Made by a program: the position numbers and the translations under genes
Notes under the pieces: model-generated
Databases searched by the model: none
Told to the model about the DNA's origin: nothing
The model's input: the letters and a program-made list of their open reading frames with translations, nothing else
Assembly: GCA_023301685.1 (NCBI GenBank)
Contig: JALZUG010000050.1
Location: 1-53,454, forward strand
Direction: 5' to 3'
Origin: Rickettsiaceae bacterium
GTDB taxonomy: Bacteria; Pseudomonadota; Alphaproteobacteria; Rickettsiales; Rickettsiaceae
Length of the DNA: 53,454 nucleotides
Part shown: in pieces, positions 27,398 through 37,200 of the stretch
Layout: every line of letters starts with the position of its first letter
Position numbering within the stretch: position 1 is the first letter of the stretch

Positions 27398-29686
27398 TTG
27401 TTTAGTTTGAATAAATTTATTTTATTTGCAAGTGCTATAATATTAGCATTATCTTTTGGTTATTACATTTTTTATATTAATGCACCACTAGATACTATAC
27501 GTTCTGAGCTTCCACTTCCGTATAGTGAAGTTACTTTGGAACGTAAAGGTATAATAAATAAAATTGCAGATCGTTTAAAAAAACAAGCTGGAATACAAGC
27601 AGTTGTATTACATGGAGTTGGAGGTGCTGGTAAAACTACTAGTGCACGCCAGTATGCTAGCAAGCAGAATCATTCTATTATTTGGGAAGTAAATGCAGAG
27701 AATAATGAAACAATAAGTGCTTCTTTTGAAAGGCTAATCTACTCGGTTTGTACAACAGATGAGTTAAAAGATGAATTGAGGCTTATTTCTAATGATACAG
27801 ATATTAATAGTAAAGAGCGCAAGTTATATTTGTTCTTTTCTAAGCTAGTTAGAAAGTATGATAATTGGTTGCTTATATATGACGATGTAAGGCAGTTTGA
27901 AGATATAAAAAAATATTACCCATACGATGAGTTGGTGTGGGGTAATGGAAAAATTATAATTACAACGCGTAACTCTTGTATTAAGGACAATACATTTATA
28001 CCAGACAGTAATTTCATCAATATTCCTGAGCTTACAGTGGCGGAGAAATCTAAATTATTTAAAAAAATATTGCCACAAAATGCAGCATTACAAAATGATA
28101 TTCCATATCAAAAACTCTTGGAGCAGATACCATCATTTCCACTAGATGTAATTACAGCGGCTTACTATATTAAAGAGGAAAAGATTCCATTTTCAAAATA
28201 TCTGAACTATATAAGAATTCATGATGGACAATTTGCTAGATTCCAAGAAGAAATTTTATCTAATGTTGGAAATTATGATAAATCTAGGTACGGAATAATT
28301 TCGACATCTGTTAAGTATTTAATTGATGATAATGATAATATTTATCAGTTATTATTATTATGCCTACTTGATACAAGAAATATTCCATATAATTTAATTA
28401 CTAGAGATAAAAGCCCTGATATCATTGATCGAATAAATAATATGCTAAAATTAGCTTTAGTATCAACTGAGGATAAGGCTAGAAATTTTATTTCAATCCA
28501 TAAAACTACACAGGTAGTGATGCTATCAACTATTCTTGGTTCTTTTAGTGATAAGCGAATTAAAACTATTTCTAATAAAGTGATTTTAGATTTTTTTGGA
28601 TATTTGAATGATAATTTATCTAAATTTGGGGGTTTCGAGAGAAGGTTGATGATTAATCATATTCATAAGGTCCTAGAAAATGTAGAAATATTGTCAAGCG
28701 AATCTGTATTATTACTAAAGCAGGCTTTAGGAGAGTATTATCTTCGAATTGATGAAATTGAGAAAGCAAAAGAAATCTTTCAACAAATTATTGCAAATAA
28801 TAAAAAATTCTTTGTAAAGGATGCTAGTAGAATTGCTACATCAATGGTGTTATTGGCAGTATGCAATATAAGTCATCACGAAAATAGTAAGGCAAAAGAA
28901 TTGCTTATAAAGGCTAATGAGATTTTTCAAAAATCTGGTGAAAATGACAATGATATTGCATGGACTTTAGTATGGCTTGGAGTTATTAAAAGAAATTGTA
29001 GTGATTATAAGCAATCCATTGATTTGTTAAATCAAGCAATAGAGATATACGAAAAAAATGATGAAAAACAAGATTTATATTGGGCATATGTTTATCTCGC
29101 AAGTGCATATGATGGAATTGGTGATTACGATAAATCTAAAATCTTATTAGAAAAATCAAGAAAGTTTTTTATTGAAAATAATGGTCCAGATCATCTTAGA
29201 AATGCTTGGGTATCAGCGTATTTAGGAAAAGTATATACTAAGATAGGCGAACATAAGAAAGCAAAAGAATTGCTAGATCTGAGTCATACATTGCATAAGA
29301 AATTCTTTGGAAACAGGCATGATAAGGTTGGATGGAGTAAAGAGAATTTAGCTTATCTTCATAAAAATTTAGGAAATTATAAGAAATCCAAACAATTAGC
29401 AAATCAAGCACTGAATATATATTATACGTATAATCCAGTAAATCATTTAGCATTATCAAGAACTAAAATGATTTTAAGTAATGTACATGTTGCTGATGGT
29501 GAATATAAAGAAGCAGTAAAATTTGCACACGAATCTTTAAATGACTTAAAGTTGTATCATGGGAAACATTATTACGGCAAAAAAAATACTCTCATTACAG
29601 AGCAAGTAAAGAGTTCAATTGGAGTTTTGTGTGGGTTTAATAATATCAAAACTAAAGTGAGACCTACAAGCTTGATACAAAAGTAA
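27398..29686 (+). CDS. TM-anchored NB-ARC / TPR protein without HTH (member 2)
   Basis: This 762-residue relative lacks the HTH and middle region. It starts with a hydrophobic anchor at about 6-27 (FILFASAIILALSFGYYIF). The linker, NB-ARC and TPR parts align with the other members: Walker A GVGGAGKTT at about 72-80, Walker B WLLIYDDV at about 156, IIITTRN, PSFPLD, and TPRs from about 440 with repeats such as NDIAWTLVWLG and RNAWVSAYLG. The start codon is TTG, but TTTGGAGG ends 6 nt before it, a strong ribosome site. Lys before and few charges after the anchor predict that the ATPase domain faces the periplasm. A partner or decoy for the HTH-bearing members is possible. Confidence 0.85.
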   Translation: MFSLNKFILFASAIILALSFGYYIFYINAPLDTIRSELPLPYSEVTLERKGIINKIADRLKKQAGIQAVVLHGVGGAGKTTSARQYASKQNHSIIWEVNAENNETISASFERLIYSVCTTDELKDELRLISNDTDINSKERKLYLFFSKLVRKYDNWLLIYDDVRQFEDIKKYYPYDELVWGNGKIIITTRNSCIKDNTFIPDSNFINIPELTVAEKSKLFKKILPQNAALQNDIPYQKLLEQIPSFPLDVITAAYYIKEEKIPFSKYLNYIRIHDGQFARFQEEILSNVGNYDKSRYGIISTSVKYLIDDNDNIYQLLLLCLLDTRNIPYNLITRDKSPDIIDRINNMLKLALVSTEDKARNFISIHKTTQVVMLSTILGSFSDKRIKTISNKVILDFFGYLNDNLSKFGGFERRLMINHIHKVLENVEILSSESVLLLKQALGEYYLRIDEIEKAKEIFQQIIANNKKFFVKDASRIATSMVLLAVCNISHHENSKAKELLIKANEIFQKSGENDNDIAWTLVWLGVIKRNCSDYKQSIDLLNQAIEIYEKNDEKQDLYWAYVYLASAYDGIGDYDKSKILLEKSRKFFIENNGPDHLRNAWVSAYLGKVYTKIGEHKKAKELLDLSHTLHKKFFGNRHDKVGWSKENLAYLHKNLGNYKKSKQLANQALNIYYTYNPVNHLALSRTKMILSNVHVADGEYKEAVKFAHESLNDLKLYHGKHYYGKKNTLITEQVKSSIGVLCGFNNIKTKVRPTSLIQK

Positions 29687-29858
29687 TTTTATTTGATTAT
29701 TTTTTACATTAAAATTAAGTGGTTGCTAATTTAGAGTAATCAAATAATGCGCAGTTGTAGGTAGCGAATAGCTGGAAATTTATAGTTTTTAAAATAATTT
29801 AGTAATACAACTCAAGATCTGTTACTATGCATATAATACAACTTTAGATTTATTAGAT

Positions 29859-32800
29859 ATGAGGATGTTAACTCATCAAAATAAGCGTGATGAATTGTAT
29901 AATCTTTATCTTCGAGAGATTAGCGGTATTAGTTTTACTCAAAGGGAAATAGATGTACTTGCTTGTATAGTCGTTCATAATCGCAGTGAAAAGATGATAG
30001 CCTCGATATTGTCAGTTTCTCCTAGGACGATAGGTACTCATACAAGCAATATAATGAAAAAGCTTGGAAATAGTACTAGGGATAATATTCGTAATATTGC
30101 GAATAAGAGTGGGAAATTAGCATATATTAGAGAATACTATGTTCATTTAAGAGTGTATTCAATGTTTGTTAAGGTTCTCCAATATACAGGTAAGAACTTG
30201 ATTAGGCAGAATCGCACTCTAATAGTTAATAGTTCGGACTCAAAAAAAAATGCTTATGTTGAGTTAAAGAAATACTTAGAGATAGCTAATATTAATTTAG
30301 AACTTAAGGATAACAAATCACAAGCATCTAATGATCAAGCTATTGCAGTATATGATAGTAATAAATCTGAAAAAGAAGCTATTTATTTGCAGTTTGAAGA
30401 ACAGATTAAAGATGATGATAAACACGGAGAATATGTAAATTTATATGATCCGGATGTTTTCTATTTTTCTGTTTTGAAATTAGTTAAATTTTTTGTAGAT
30501 AGTTCAAGATTAAATAAATATATAGATGATTTTCATTCTGAATATGAGTCGATTATTAGCTTGAATATATCAATGCCTGAGAATGCTGCTTTACAAGAAA
30601 AAGATGGTGTTTCAAAGAGAAGAGTTGTTCAATTTTCTATAGTAATTTTTCTAGTCTTAGCATTTATATTTTTACTACAAAAAAACTTCATTTTTACAAA
30701 AAAAGAAGTTATTAAGTCGGATATGCCACTAATTTCATCATCGATAATGATAGATAGAAAAGAGCTCTTGTTAGAAATGGATGAGAAGATAAAAAGATCT
30801 TCTCCTATTAGTGTGATTTTTTTATTGGGAATAGAGGGCTCGGGTAAAACTACTTTAGCTAGAAAATATGCATCTAATTATTCAAAAGCAAATGTTATAT
30901 GGGAAATTAATGCTGAATCTAAAAATAGTTTAGCTAAATCTTATAATGACCTTGCATATAGGTTATGTACAAATGAAAATGATATAAATGAGCTCAACAT
31001 CATTCTAGAAGATAAAAATAAAAAAACAAAATTACTAGCAATCAGATCCTTTATACTAAAGCATTTGGAAAAATATGATAGTTGGTTATTCATATATGAA
31101 GATATGAATAATTTTGATGAGTTAAGGCGTTTTATTCCTTCGGTTTCAGAATGGAAAAAAGGTGCTGTAATAATTAATACAAGAAATGCAAATATACAAA
31201 ATAATCAGCATATTCACAAGGATAATATTGTAAAAGTTGGTATTTTAAATGATCAGGAAAAGTATAATTTATTTACAAATATTGTTGGAGGTAATCAGTA
31301 TGGAGTTGATAATGTCAAAAGTTTCTTAAAGCATATTCCTCCATTTCCACTAGATATAACTGTATCTGCATATTATATAAAGGAAGAAAAAATACCTTAT
31401 AGTGAATATATTGATGTAATGAATATTGCAAATGAATCTGTTGTAGATATTCAAGAAGATATTATGCAAGATATAGGGGTTTACAAAAAAACTAGGTTAG
31501 GAATTTTAGTATCTTCTATTCTAAAAATAAATAGTATAAATCCTGATTTTGAAGATTTGTTATTTTTCTGTAGTTTAATTAGTTGTGAGAACATATCTAA
31601 GGAATTATTGCTCAATTTTAAGGATGAGAAAGTAGTTAATGATTTTATAGTTTATTTGAAAGAGTTCTCGCTAATTAACATTGAGTCTAAAGATGAAAAT
31701 AATGAAATTAGTAGTTTTAATATACTTGAGACATCGCAAGTTGTAATTAGAAATTATTTAAAACAACTATTGTCAGATGCTGAGTGTAAGATAATAGCTA
31801 AAAGTGCAGTAACCACATTTAAACAGTTTTTTGATAATAATGATACGATTGACAAGGAAAAAAATTCAGTTTTCTACAAACATATAGAATCACTGCTTAA
31901 AAATAGAGAATTAATCGAGCCAAGAATAGTAGCTTATTTTTCAAAGTTATTAGGAGTTTATTACGTTGCAAATGAAAACTGTGATAGAGCAAAAGATTTT
32001 CTAGAAGATGCTTTGGATTGGTACAATCGTGATAAATTAAACCATTCTGATGAAATAGCTGAAATTTCAGTGAATTTAGGTGAGCTTTCTTTGTTTATAG
32101 GTGAATATGAAAATGCGAATCAATTTCTTCATGTCGCAAGGAAAATTTACTCTAAAGATATAAAGAAGAATGAGTGTGCTTTATCATGGACATATGCATT
32201 GATAGGGTATAATTTTCGAGCTTTAGAGAGTTATGAGAAAGCAGAGATTTATCTTACAAAATCTTTATCATTACATAAAGAGTGTAGATATTTATCAAAG
32301 AAAGCAAGAATCTTAGCTTATTTAGGCAGTGTACACAGGAATTTAGGTAATTTTGATACTGCATTAAATTTCTTAATAAGGTCAAATAATTTAATTATAG
32401 ATACTTTTGGTGAAGATCATTTTCGTAAATATTGGATAGATAACTATTTAGGCCAAGTGTATTTGTGCCAAGGGAAATATTTAAAAGCAATCAAATTTCT
32501 TGAAAATTCTGCATTAAAATATTTGAACCAATTTGGAAGTAGTGATAGTAGAACAATGTGGTCCTACACATGGCTTGGCGGTTTAAAAGGTAGTTTAGGT
32601 CAATATGAGGAAGCCAAGGATATCTTGAATAAATCTTATAATAGGTTTACAAAGCTTTATCCTTCAAAGCATTTAACGATTGCATGGTGCTCTAATCTAC
32701 TTGGAAATATTTATAGGCATTTGGGAGACTATCACTTGGCTATGCATCATCTTGAAGAAGCTCAAGAAATATTTAGTACAAAATTAGGTGAAAATAGTGT

Positions 32801-33260
32801 TAAAGTAGCTTGGAACTTATTAAATTTAGGCCTGCTTTATAGAGATCAAAATGAATTGGATGATGCAGAGAAATATTTAGAAAGAGCGCTTAATATATAT
32901 TCTGAAAAAAACAATAATGAACATAAAAGGACTGCAGAAGCTATGGCTGAGTTAGGTTATATTAAGTTTTTACAAGGTCATCTTGATGAGGGTGAAAAAA
33001 TGATCAAAGAAGCATTAAGAATTATGACAAAGCTTGATCATTCAAACAGATTTACTATGTTATTGAAACTAGCTGAGATTAACAAGGATAAATTAAGTAA
33101 GTATGAGTTGTCAAATGATGAAAAAAATATATTGAATAATCAAATTCTACAATATATGAATAAAGCACTTGATATAGTATCAAGCGCTTTGCCTCCGGAC
33201 TCATACCACATTGTCTATACTAAACAAAAAATGCGGAAATACTTGGAAATTAATCTTTAG
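29859..33260 (+). CDS. LuxR-HTH / TM / NB-ARC / TPR protein (member 3)
   Basis: This 1133-residue member has a well-formed LuxR HTH at about 25-75 (FTQREIDVLACIVVH ... ILSVSPRTIGTHTSNIM). The shared unknown region follows at about 80-250, then one hydrophobic segment at about 256-276 (FSIVIFLVLAFIFLL). NB-ARC has Walker A GIEGSGKTT at about 325-333, Walker B WLFIYEDM with Glu in place of the first Asp, VIINTRN, and PPFPLD. The 42-residue TPRs start at about 690 and include TIAWCSNLLGNIYRHLG and KVAWNLLNLGLLYRD. The altered Walker B may affect ATP turnover. The end overlaps the convergent methyltransferase gene by 11 nt. Confidence 0.87.
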   Translation: MRMLTHQNKRDELYNLYLREISGISFTQREIDVLACIVVHNRSEKMIASILSVSPRTIGTHTSNIMKKLGNSTRDNIRNIANKSGKLAYIREYYVHLRVYSMFVKVLQYTGKNLIRQNRTLIVNSSDSKKNAYVELKKYLEIANINLELKDNKSQASNDQAIAVYDSNKSEKEAIYLQFEEQIKDDDKHGEYVNLYDPDVFYFSVLKLVKFFVDSSRLNKYIDDFHSEYESIISLNISMPENAALQEKDGVSKRRVVQFSIVIFLVLAFIFLLQKNFIFTKKEVIKSDMPLISSSIMIDRKELLLEMDEKIKRSSPISVIFLLGIEGSGKTTLARKYASNYSKANVIWEINAESKNSLAKSYNDLAYRLCTNENDINELNIILEDKNKKTKLLAIRSFILKHLEKYDSWLFIYEDMNNFDELRRFIPSVSEWKKGAVIINTRNANIQNNQHIHKDNIVKVGILNDQEKYNLFTNIVGGNQYGVDNVKSFLKHIPPFPLDITVSAYYIKEEKIPYSEYIDVMNIANESVVDIQEDIMQDIGVYKKTRLGILVSSILKINSINPDFEDLLFFCSLISCENISKELLLNFKDEKVVNDFIVYLKEFSLINIESKDENNEISSFNILETSQVVIRNYLKQLLSDAECKIIAKSAVTTFKQFFDNNDTIDKEKNSVFYKHIESLLKNRELIEPRIVAYFSKLLGVYYVANENCDRAKDFLEDALDWYNRDKLNHSDEIAEISVNLGELSLFIGEYENANQFLHVARKIYSKDIKKNECALSWTYALIGYNFRALESYEKAEIYLTKSLSLHKECRYLSKKARILAYLGSVHRNLGNFDTALNFLIRSNNLIIDTFGEDHFRKYWIDNYLGQVYLCQGKYLKAIKFLENSALKYLNQFGSSDSRTMWSYTWLGGLKGSLGQYEEAKDILNKSYNRFTKLYPSKHLTIAWCSNLLGNIYRHLGDYHLAMHHLEEAQEIFSTKLGENSVKVAWNLLNLGLLYRDQNELDDAEKYLERALNIYSEKNNNEHKRTAEAMAELGYIKFLQGHLDEGEKMIKEALRIMTKLDHSNRFTMLLKLAEINKDKLSKYELSNDEKNILNNQILQYMNKALDIVSSALPPDSYHIVYTKQKMRKYLEINL

Positions 33261-34230
33261 TCTTAATATCCATTTTTTTGGCAATAACTGTTGGAAAAAT
33301 ATGCTGTGAATCATATATTATTTCATCGATTTCAAAACCAGCTTTTGTTAATAGATCTCGGGTTTCTTCTTCCGTGCGGTACGCTCTCCATTTTACACTT
33401 AAAATATCAGCAAAAATAGAAATTTGTTTTTTATAATCTTCTTTATTGACCTTAATCCAAGGTGATTCTTTTGAGTGAGTGGGTGGTGGAGTTATAAAAC
33501 TAGTTATAAGTCTTCCATCCATTTTAAGAGCTTTATAGAATTCTCTATATAATTCGATAAGCTTATCAGAATTATTTTCATAAATACTCAGACCATTACT
33601 TAAAATTATATCAAAAGTCTTTTCAAATTCTAGATTCCAGGCATCACCTTTTACTACTTGTATTCGATGATCTTTATTGTAATTTTCTGTATTTATTTTT
33701 GCCATGCTTATAGAAATATTATCTAAATCTATCCCTGTAATATTTATTTTGCTCTTGGTGTTAAAATCAATTGTTAGTAAGTCATCTAAAAGTCCACATG
33801 GAATAGAAGCAATATTAATTTCAGGTGAGTTTGATTTAGATTCCACGATAGACTTTGCTCTATCTTGGAAAATGTAGAATCTTTCACGAGTTGCAAGCAC
33901 TGTAGGAGCTCTGTGGATCAGCCATTTTTCTAGAGGATGTGCTTGCTTGTTATTTACACCTCTTAAAATTAGATAAGATATCCAATAACCATTTAATCCC
34001 CTGTTATTTAATAAGAAACGCCCAAGGTCAAATTCATTCAATTGGTGTAGCATATTGATTGTTTTTTTCTTAGATAAAGATAGATTCTTCTTACTTTTAA
34101 TTTTATCAATAATATTCTCAATATTTGTATAAGATTCATTAATATTATGTGTGATGATTTTGGTTTCTGATGCAAAACAACAGTGAATCCAAGGTAAAAT
34201 AGATATTATGATTTTTGTTAGATGCTTCAT
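33250..34230 (-). CDS. class I SAM-dependent methyltransferase with apparent signal peptide
   Basis: The 326-residue protein begins MKHLTKIIISILPWIHCCFAS, with a basic start, hydrophobic core and a plausible cleavage before ET. The second half is a Rossmann methyltransferase. IASIPCGLLDDLL is the SAM loop, with PCG in place of the usual GxG. ITGIDLDNISISMAK is the strand-2 acidic motif. GDAWNLEF and FDIILSNGLSIYE are motifs III-IV, and a C-terminal substrate region follows. Methyltransferases are normally cytoplasmic, so export would be unusual and could point to host contact. It starts 30 nt after the stop of the 1230-residue STAND gene on the same strand, so they are probably co-transcribed. 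The target is unknown. Confidence 0.8.
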   Translation of the reverse strand: MKHLTKIIISILPWIHCCFASETKIITHNINESYTNIENIIDKIKSKKNLSLSKKKTINMLHQLNEFDLGRFLLNNRGLNGYWISYLILRGVNNKQAHPLEKWLIHRAPTVLATRERFYIFQDRAKSIVESKSNSPEINIASIPCGLLDDLLTIDFNTKSKINITGIDLDNISISMAKINTENYNKDHRIQVVKGDAWNLEFEKTFDIILSNGLSIYENNSDKLIELYREFYKALKMDGRLITSFITPPPTHSKESPWIKVNKEDYKKQISIFADILSVKWRAYRTEEETRDLLTKAGFEIDEIIYDSQHIFPTVIAKKMDIKTKD

Positions 34231-34260
34231 TTTTTTGCTCTCTCTATTTTATAAGTTTAG

Positions 34261-37200
34261 TTATTTGAATGCTTTATTAGAAGCTAGTTCCGTGGCCTTC
34301 TTTTCCATAGTTTTAATAAGCTGTGAATCAGTGGGTAAGTTCTTTTTTGCTATTAGTAATGCACGGTCTAAGTAGTCTTGTGCAGTTTTATAATGGTTTT
34401 GTGCCTTTAAGTTATTCCTATTTTTGTTGTATTCTTGAGCTTTATTAAATTCTATATCTGCTATTATTTCTAAGGTAGAGTATATTTTAGTGCTATTTTG
34501 GTTTTCTAATATTGTTAAAGCTTTTCTGACTAGACTCTCTCCTTCTAGTATTCCATTGAAAAAGTATATTTGACCCATTTTTTGCATGGCTAAAGCTGTT
34601 TTTATATGCGTATCTCCGTAATGTAACTTGTAGCTATCATATGCTTCCTTAGAATATTTAAGAGCTTTTGCAAAATCACCTTGACGGTTGTAATTATCAG
34701 CAAGTATTTTTTTAATCCAGCTTGTTCTAATATGCTGTACCCCAAAGTGATTTTGATAAGTTTCAAGCGCTTTTTCTAGATGAGATTGAGCTAGTAATAG
34801 ATTATTAGTTTTATTATAGAAATTACCAAGATAAACATTTGACCAAGCTCTGTTTATATGGTTGGATTTATAGTATTTTCCATATTCCTTATAGCCTTCT
34901 TCTATAAATTTTTGTGCTTTCTTATAATTTCCAGAATATGTGAGTACGTATCCAAGTCTTAAGAAGTTCCATGCTGAATACATATCATTCGTACCATGTT
35001 TTTTTACTAGGATTTTTGATGCATGAGTTAGTAATCTTATCGCATCATCAATTTTTCCTTGATCCCAAAAAACATGGCCAAGATACGTCATACTCCATGC
35101 GGTTGTTCTATTGTTCATCCCATATTTGTTTTTATATATTGTCATTGCATTTTTTAGGTGATTTATTGATAGATCATATTTTCCTAGATGGCGATATGTA
35201 TGAGCCAATTTAACTTTGATTTCTGCTATAGAAACATGATCATCCCCATATTCTTGGAGTCTGATTTTTAGAGCTCTATTGAGCATTTCTATAGAATCAT
35301 CATAATAACCTTTTTGCCGATATAGACTAGAAATTATACAAAGAGCTTCTGCCACACGTGGGTGTTCAGTGCCGTAAGCATTAGTGTATATAGATAAAAC
35401 CTTATTTAGTAATTTCTCTGATCGGTTATACTGGCCAACTCTGTACAATGCTCTAGCTAAGTGCATCAGTATACGAGCAGTTTTTGGATGATTTTCTCCA
35501 TAATGATTTTGAATGACGATTGAAGTAGGTTCAAATAGTTTTATTGCTTTGAAGTGCTGCCCGATATCTGATTCGATAATTGCTAGATAAAATAATGATT
35601 CAGTAATTTCTATTGATCCTATTTTGAAAAGTTTTTCATTAATTTTAATACTCTCTTTAAGAGATATCCTTGCTTTGTTGTATTCAGAGATGTTGTAATA
35701 TGTAACACCTAATAGATAAAAGATTTTGGAAACTTCAGGGCTATCCTTACCATATTTTAGTTCAGCAATTTTAAGACATTTCTTTAGCAGTCTCTTGGCT
35801 TTGTAGAATTTTGTAGTTTTAAGATAATAATTAGCTAATTCAATCTCGAGTGCAACTTGTGCTTCTGCACTTAAACTGGTTTTTGTAGTATTTAAGAATT
35901 TTTCTGAATGCCCTTCTAATGTTTTTATTTCAGAAAATTCAATATTATTATTAGATTTTTTTGATAAATAATTTGAGACTAGGTTTATTTGAGATTTTAG
36001 TATAGTTTGATATTCCTGAGGTTTTATTGATTTTGTTAAAAAATCATAGGATATATTTTGTACAGTTCTGTGTATATTAAAACTATTGTATGAACTCTTA
36101 TGTTCTGCTTTATTTATTAAAACAAAAGAGTACATTTTAATTTTACGTAAGAAGTTGTGCACAACTATCTCGCCCTTATACTCTACTAACAAATCTCTCG
36201 GTATGTTTTGGCTTTTTAATAAGCTGATTAGGAGTACTAAGTCTTGAAAATCTTTCCCCTCGTCAATTAATTGTTTAATAGATAATGTAATGATTCCGTA
36301 TCTAGTATTGTTGTAATATCCTGTACTTTTTAAAAAACCCATTTGAGCCTTTTCAAAATAATTTGTTGGATAAGTAATATTTTTTGTATATTCAGAGAAG
36401 GATGTGCCTGTATTTTTGATATAGCTTGCTGCTGTCACTATATCTAGCGGGAAAGGAGGGATGCGTTTCGCAAATAGGCTAAGATCATTTTTATCAGAAT
36501 GAGCTTTGGTTTTTGACCTTCCTATGATTTTTTTAAATAAATTTATTTTTTCACTATCTTCTAATGCTGGAACCATAATTACATTTTTTTCTGTAATAAG
36601 ACTATTATTCGCAATGTTACTATTTCTAGTTGTTATAATAACTTGGCCATTTCCCCAAACTTGTTTATCATGAGGAAAGAAATCGGCGATCTCTCCAAAA
36701 TCATTAACATTGTCATATATAAAGAACCAGTTGTGATAATTTGTGATGTGCTTTGTTATATATATTTGAAGCTTTTTTCTTCTTTCAGATAAATCAGTTA
36801 TATTTTGAATATTTTTTAGTCTTTGTTTATCTTGAGAATCTTCTGATATCGCATATGCTAGCTGTTCAAAAGAATCAAGCAGTGTTTTGCTAGTTTCCGC
36901 ATTGACTTCCCAAATTAGATCTCCTTTGTGTTTTTTTGCATAGTTTCTTGCTAAAATTGTTTTTCCAGATCCGCCAATTCCAACTAAAGCTACGATGCCA
37001 ATATCTTCTTTGCTAAGCATTGATCTTATTTTATTTAATGTTGTGGATCTTTCTAATAAGAAGCTGCTATGTGGTAAAACTAAATCATAACGAATTTGTT
37101 TGTTTTGATTGTGATTTAGAGTAGACAAAAATAAAATAATACATAGAAATATTAGAACAACAGAGATTTTAAAAAGCAGACTATTTACAATTAGTCTAGA

